Positions 52,799 to 57,431 of a stretch of 57,431 nt of DNA are shown here, one piece after another (position 1 is the first letter of the stretch; the number at the start of each line of letters is the position of its first letter). A program made the position numbers and the translations under genes. Origin of the DNA: Byssothecium circinans (lineage: Eukaryota; Ascomycota; Dothideomycetes; Pleosporales; Massarinaceae); assembly GCA_010015675.1 (NCBI GenBank), contig ML976981.1, forward strand, positions 1,438,343-1,495,773, written 5' to 3'. Under the pieces are notes generated by a model, which had not been told where the DNA came from, ran no database searches, and saw nothing but the letters and a program-made list of their open reading frames with translations.

Positions 52799-53020
52799 TC
52801 ATAGTCCTATCCCAATGTTCCCCATCTGCCACTCATTTAATGTTTCAAGCGACGACTCTGTGTCAGGATGATGTCCGCCAAGGATCCGTTTGCGTAGCTG
52901 AAAGCATGCTTCTATTAGTGAGATGGCCTCTTCGTTGCGGCTTTGGGACTTGAGCGTGAAGGCGAGGTTCGCCATGCTGGTCAGCGTGTCAGGATGCTCC
53001 TCTCCAAGCACCCTCGAGCA
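52799..53020 (-). pseudogene. TPR tail of a truncated NLR-type gene
   Basis: Minus-strand reading RVLGEEHPDTLTSMANLAFT, LKSQSRNEEAISLIEACFQL, RKRILGGHHPDTESSLETLN, EWQ, and a stop at 52799. This is the kinesin-light-chain-type TPR repeat (about 42 residues, LGEEHPDTL at the helix start) that ends many fungal esterase/NB-ARC/TPR proteins. The reading breaks off at about 53016-53020, exactly where the 155-bp inverted repeat starts, so the upstream NB-ARC part is lost. Orientation is opposite to the NLR gene at 54562. Confidence 0.75.
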
Positions 53021-53170
53021 GGGTCAGGCTAGAGGGTGGGTAGAGATATACCAGGCCGATGTTTGCCAGGCTGAGACAGCCGCCCGCTCTGCCTTGCCGG
53101 GTCGGCCTGCAGCGAGGCTGAGAGGCTGCGGTTGGCGCAGAGCACGCCGTCGTCGCCTCAGGCGGCGGCG
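53016..53170 (+). repeat. Left 155-bp inverted repeat of the DUF6601 cassette
   Basis: The inverse complement of 54336-54490, same length without gaps, about 93 percent identity by eye (about 11 differences, mostly transitions). G+C-rich core (GCTGAGACAGCCGCCCGCTC). Confidence 0.9.
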
Positions 53171-53286
53171 TTCTTTCATCCGTCACTGCTACTTTCAGCG
53201 CCTGAGGCTGATCTTGCTACAATCTATGGTGTTGCAGCAAGGCAACATCGCGTACGGTTTACATTGTTTCTAGCGATCAGTCCTGT

Positions 53287-54249
53287 CTAACATGATGTTG
53301 TACTTCGAGCATCTCGTCTCTTCTCCAGTTTGCGCTTTACAGTATATATCCACTCATCTAAAAATATCCATAGCCATAGTAGTATGAACCATGTAGAAAC
53401 AATAGCTCCTCCTACGAGGCTTATTATGCTAAAATAGCGAGACACATACCACACTGACCCCCAATGAGCTGCCACCAGCTGTTCGGCCGCAAGTGCAACC
53501 TGCATCGAGTTCAGAATCGTGGAAACCACGGCGAATACGAAGAGTATAGGCCCATAGAGTCGTCCAAAGAAGTCGCCATACTGTCCGTGCACCTGTTCGA
53601 AGTGGAATTTGCGGAGAAGGAACGGAGCATAAAAGTTGAGTCGCGTCAACCTCAACTCTCCATAGCAATATCCCTTCGACACAGCGGAGTCTTCGATACG
53701 GTTGAGCTCTGAGATGAACCGGCAGAAAGATGCCCAGTCTACCTCCTTCGGGATAAGGCGAAGGTTGTCTTGCTGAGCAATGTGGAAGCCCGATTCGTGT
53801 TGGATCAAGTAGCGGTACGTCCGCAGGAGCCCAGTCGCAGCCTTGCAGATGTTGCTCTGACTCTCGCCCGGTCGACCCGAGCCCTTCTCCAGATACTTCT
53901 CCCAGAATGCTTGCGACAATAAATACCGTGGCAGAGGCTTGATAAATATACGGTTGTGGATCCAGACCAGATGCAATCGAGGTTCTTCCGTGATGATGAT
54001 CTCGCGACCTTTCACCCGCTGGCGGTGCAATGGGTTGATGTTGTTGCTAGAGAAAGTCGTCATGATCCAGAGACGCGGTGCCATGGTTTCGAGATCTTCG
54101 GACTAGAGTTCCTTTTTAAGAAACTGTCTCATGTGAGGAGCGTCATCCAACATGACTGAAGGGTAGCCAGGTAAAGTCGTAGTCGTTGACGCACCAGCCG
54201 CAGGCCCATGGTCGTGAATTAGCTGATTTAGCATTGAGAATGGCGGCAT
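53287..54249 (-). pseudogene. DUF6601-like membrane protein gene with one nonsense codon
   Basis: From ATG at 54249 the frame reads MPPFSMLNQLIHDHGPAAG, PSVMLDDAPHMRQFLKKEL, then TAG at 54105-54103, then SEDLETMAPRLWIMTTFSSN, GREIIITEEPRLHLVW, FIKPLPRYLLSQAFWEKYL, GYCYGELRLTRLN, and two C-terminal helices (ILFVFAVVSTILNSMQVAL; IVSTWFILLWLWIFLDEW) to the stop at 53287. The order of HLVW, IKPLPRYLL, GELRLTRLN and two end helices fits what I remember as DUF6601, a fungal family of unknown function. The text flows across the TAG, which could be CAG mutated. Translation from the Met at 54084 would yield 265 aa lacking the N-terminus, so partial function is conceivable. Confidence 0.65.
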
Positions 54250-54335
54250 GACTGATTGCAAAGATAACGTCGCGATGAGTCGGCTCTATTCAAGCGTTCG
54301 ATTGGGGAAGCGATATATCTTCGTTGTCAGAAGGT

Positions 54336-54490
54336 CGCCGCTGCCTGAGGCGACGACGGCGTGCTCTGCGCCAACCGCAGCCTCTCAGCCTCGCTGCAGG
54401 TCGACCTGGCAAGGCAGAGCGGGCGGCTGTCTCAGCCTGGCAAACATCGGCCTGAGATATCTCTGCCCTTCCTCCAGCCTGATCCCGCTC
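54336..54490 (-). repeat. Right 155-bp inverted repeat of the DUF6601 cassette
   Basis: Inverse complement of 53016-53170; see there. Confidence 0.9.
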
Positions 54491-54561
54491 CCCTATCGAC
54501 ACCTTCTCCCCCATATCACATCAAGCACACGCTCCGCCGGAGCGAGTATCGAACTTCGACT

Positions 54562-57431
54562 ATGGGGCAGGAATCCAGCGTGCCAAGGCCGAACCGAGGC
54601 CAGATTCGGCCGGTGACTAGCGACGACATCGGTTTGAAGGTGCTCCGCGAGGCAACACCAGAGGTAGCCCAGAGCCCCGAGTGCATCGAGTGCGTCCTCT
54701 TACTTCTCTCTTTGTGATTTGTCCCTTCAGCACTATATTGATACGTCTAGCATCGTCGCGATCCACGGCATCGGCGCCCACCCGGACGACAGCTGGTGCA
54801 AGAATGTCGGTACCAAAGAGAGCCCACAGTGGGTCAACTGGCTCGATGAGAACGGCATGCTGCCGGCGGTAGTGCCGAGTGCGCGCATCATGCGATACGG
54901 ATACGAGTCGAAGTGGTTCGGAGAAGGGGCGTTGCGGCAGAAGGCGTCAACGGTTGCACAACGGTTGCTGCTGGCCCTGAAGCGGGAAAGAAAGGTAAGG
55001 CACTGTGTGTTAGACATATCACCGCTCCTTACATGGTTAGGAGTACCAGTTTCGGCCGCTGATCTTCATAGCGCACTGCTTCGGCGGGCTAGTCGTGCTA
55101 AAGGTGAGTCGGTGAGCTAAGAACGGGATACGGCCAGCACTAAGGGGTTACAGGCGCTCCTGGATGCCCGACACACACAGAGTGAATGGCCTGGCATATA
55201 CGCATCAACCACCGGTCTGATCTTCTTCGGTACGCCGTTTCGCGGGGCGGAGGGCATGAGCCAGATGGAGATGCTCGAGGCAGCGCGGAGGGAGTACGAG
55301 AAGGAAGAGGTGCAGCTGGACGTTCTGAAGATACTGGAGCCAGGGAACGAGTTTCTTCAGGACCTAGTTGACCAATTTGGGAAGACACGGAAGGAGGCAG
55401 ACAAGGCCGCGGTTGCATGCTTCTATGAGCTCAAGTCAAGCAACGTTGGAAAGATTGTGGGTAAAGAGGACCGCATCGTAAGTTTAAGGAAGGAGTCTGC
55501 GTTTTACCGAGACTAACCGTTTGCCACAGCGATTTGTGGTCAGCGAGAGCTCTGGCTGCCTCGACCTGTCCGATTCAACGAGCAAATTCTCGCTCTCACG
55601 AAGCCACTTTGATATGAACAAGTTTGAGAAGCCTACAGAAGAAGACTTTCAGACAGTAAAGGAAGTGGTTAAGGAGATGATTGAGGGATCTCCTAGTCTT
55701 GTGGCGGCTCGATGTAAACGTAATCATCCATCTTCTTAGAGCGAGTTAGCGGACGTATAAATGACTAACGCACTCCGTAGCTAAGAGATCACTTTCGGAA
55801 CATTACCATGTCCCCCACATTGCCGTGCCTCGGTTCTTTGGTAGAGAGAAGTTAATCGCGGAACTGCAGACCTTCCTACTAAAACCGCGAGGGCAGTACG
55901 ATAAGCCAAATGTAGCTGTACTACAAGCTTTAGGTGGACAAGGCAAGAGTCAGATTGCCTTGGAGTTATGCCGGAGGCTTAGGAAGGATTGCCGCGGTGT
56001 GTTCTGGCTCGATGCAACTTCGAAGGCAACGTTAGAACGGGGCTTTGAAGGACTCGCTATAAAACTGAACCAACCGGCAGCCAGCGGCCTAGAAGATGCG
56101 GAGTCGAAGGTAAGGTTTGTGTTAGATATGATTCAAGAATGGAAGGAACGGTGGCTGATGGTTTATGACAATTACGACCGCCCCGATGTGTTCACAGAGA
56201 TAAAACAGTTCCTACCAGAGAGTGAGTCTGTCCAAGCTGTGGATGCTTCCATGCTAACTGCTTCAGATGGACGAGGCGGCATAGTCTTCACTAGCCGGCA
56301 CGAGGCCACAAAAGTGCTCGGGCGACACGTGCAAGTTCCGTCGATGATGGATGATGGAGGCATTGAGCTGCTCCTTAGAGACATGTCAGGTGAGGAGATA
56401 GAAAGCAACCGAATCCATGGAGGGGACATCGTTCGCAGGCTTGGGGGGCTAGCTCTTGCCATCGAACAGGCCGCTGCGTACATATCCTTCAACCAGATGG
56501 CGCTACCTGATTTTATCGATGGGTACGAAAGAAAGAAGGCAAAAGTACTGAAGTATATGCGCGAGGAACTCTGGGAGTACCAGAAACTAAGAGACGGGTC
56601 AGAGCAAAGCGAGGCGTTGAACGCGTTCACGACGTGGGAGATGTCATTCGAACAAGTGGAACGGCGCGATGAGGCACGCAAGGATCATATTACGCGCTTC
56701 CTCAACGTGGCCGCCTTCCTCGAGCCTTCTCATATCGGCAGTTATCTGTTCGAAACATACGTCGCAGAAGAGGATGAGCCATTCCCATGGCTCGACATAT
56801 TTAGACGTCAAAGAAGCCTCTCAGACGAAGAGACCGACTCCGATACCGACTCTGATACTGATCAGGCATCCATTACACACAAAGGTGAACAGACGAGCTG
56901 GAGTGCAGATCAGTTCTGGTCGACTATAGAGCGCCTTCGTCGGCTCTCTCTTGTGCAGAGCATTGAAAAGAAGCCTGCCGTTTGGTTTTCTATCCACCCA
57001 GTGATCAGTGACTGGTTGCAGTTACGAGAACGAAAGCGATCAACTCGAGAAAAGATATTACGAGAGACCATAGGACTGTTGAGCGTGGTTGTGGAATCTA
57101 CTTTTGCGGAAGTTGCGGATGCATCTAAAAGACAGCAGTTCCTGGCACATCTGGATTCTTGTCAGACTGGTTCGCGGCATATAAAGCTTCCTAGATTCCT
57201 TGGATGTGCGGAGATGAGAAAGGAGACGAACTCGTTTGGGAGGTTTTATCAAAATCAGGGAAAATATGACAGATCAGAGGAACTATATGAGGCTCTATTG
57301 AAGGAAGATAGACATAGTCTCGACGAAAGTGACAGGAAGCTGTTGCAAAGCATGGCCAACCTGGCGTCGACGTACATGAATCAAGGGCGGTGGAAGGAGG
57401 CCGAAGAGCTGGAGGTGCAAGTGATGGAGAC
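54562..57431 (+). CDS. NLR-type protein: alpha/beta-hydrolase (SesB-like), NB-ARC, TPR; cut by window end
   Basis: Exons 54562-54689, 54751-54994, 55041-55103, 55154-55477, 55530-55719, 55781-56221 and 56267 to the edge, all phases fitting. The first acceptor at 54750 was chosen because it gives IEDIVAIHGIGAHPDDSW, the hydrolase start. The hydrolase continues RPLIFIAHCFGGLVVLKALL, where the nucleophile position of G-x-S-x-G is Cys, and GLIFFGTPFRGAEG. NB-ARC: VLQALGGQGKSQIALELC (Walker A), RWLMVYDNYD (Walker B), GIVFTSRHEATKVLG, RRLGGLALAIEQAAAYI (GLPLA). TPR begins near 57240 (FYQNQGKYDRSEELYEALL, LLQSMANLASTYMNQGRWKE). Fungal proteins of this plan act in heterokaryon incompatibility and self/non-self responses. 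The start MGQESSVPRPNRGQIRP lies 72 bp from the inverted repeat. Confidence 0.85.

Larger units (their letters stand above)
53016..54490. mobile_element. 1475-bp cassette bounded by 155-bp inverted repeats
   Basis: The two inverted repeats enclose a single gene (53287-54249, minus strand). On the left the cassette cuts an NLR TPR coding sequence; on the right it ends about 70 bp before the start codon of the NLR gene. No transposase is inside and no clear target duplication is seen, so movement by itself is not shown. It may be a non-autonomous element that captured a gene, or the product of an inversion between two copies of a repeat. The repeat DNA has no protein similarity that I recognise. 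Confidence 0.6.

Overview
The window is nuclear DNA of a filamentous ascomycete (Pezizomycotina; a Dothideomycete is my best guess, by inference only). The evidence is short GT-AG introns of about 45-175 nt with CTAAC-type branch sites, fungal versions of housekeeping genes, a Fot1/pogo transposon with RIP-like C-to-T and G-to-A decay, and an NLR-type (esterase, NB-ARC, TPR) gene. No rRNA gene, CRISPR array or bacterial-type operon is visible.

Layout. 1-0.3 kb: truncated Fot1/pogo element. 0.47-2.4 kb: five-exon gene of unknown function with a duplicated C-terminal segment after its stop. 3.8-9.1 kb: short-chain dehydrogenase and two F-box genes. 9.4-10.1 kb: dead aldo-keto reductase. 10.4-22.2 kb: conserved core with Ctf4/SepB, a small secreted protein, gamma-tubulin complex component 2, an SLC44/Pns1 transporter and a Rab GTPase. 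22.2-27.2 kb: gene-poor stretch with decayed coding fragments. 27.3-42.0 kb: acidic protein, ADP/ATP carrier, Pro-rich protein, a 312-bp inverted-repeat element, pectate lyase, RNase H1, a damaged DUF202-type membrane protein, and a 6-phosphofructo-2-kinase/fructose-2,6-bisphosphatase.

The accessory part runs from 43 kb to the end. At 43.0-45.9 kb there is a tandem array of three diverged genes for small two-helix membrane proteins. They share an upstream module (TATA box, leader, a CACCTNCTCCTTT block just before ATG) and a core motif, A[WL][KE]VLC. An orphan fourth promoter, an 8-bp tandem repeat and a 13-bp minisatellite carrying a 10-N assembly gap lie among them. I know of no described family for these proteins. 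At 46.6-49.8 kb there are three small membrane-protein genes of unknown function. At 50.3-52.1 kb there is a complete Fot1-like element (TA duplication, 47/64-bp inverted repeats) with 11 in-frame stops. At 52.8-57.4 kb a TPR tail of a dead NLR is cut by a 1.48-kb cassette bounded by 155-bp inverted repeats. The cassette holds a DUF6601-like gene with one nonsense codon, and an NLR gene follows that runs off the window end.

The core genes act independently in replication fork protection (Ctf4), microtubule nucleation (GCP2), vesicle traffic (Rab), mitochondrial nucleotide exchange (AAC), glycolytic control (PFK-2/FBPase-2) and RNA:DNA hybrid removal (RNase H1). The 43-57 kb part looks like a fast-evolving segment shaped by duplication, transposition and RIP. 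All exon boundaries were placed by eye from splice signals and frame; no homology search was run.
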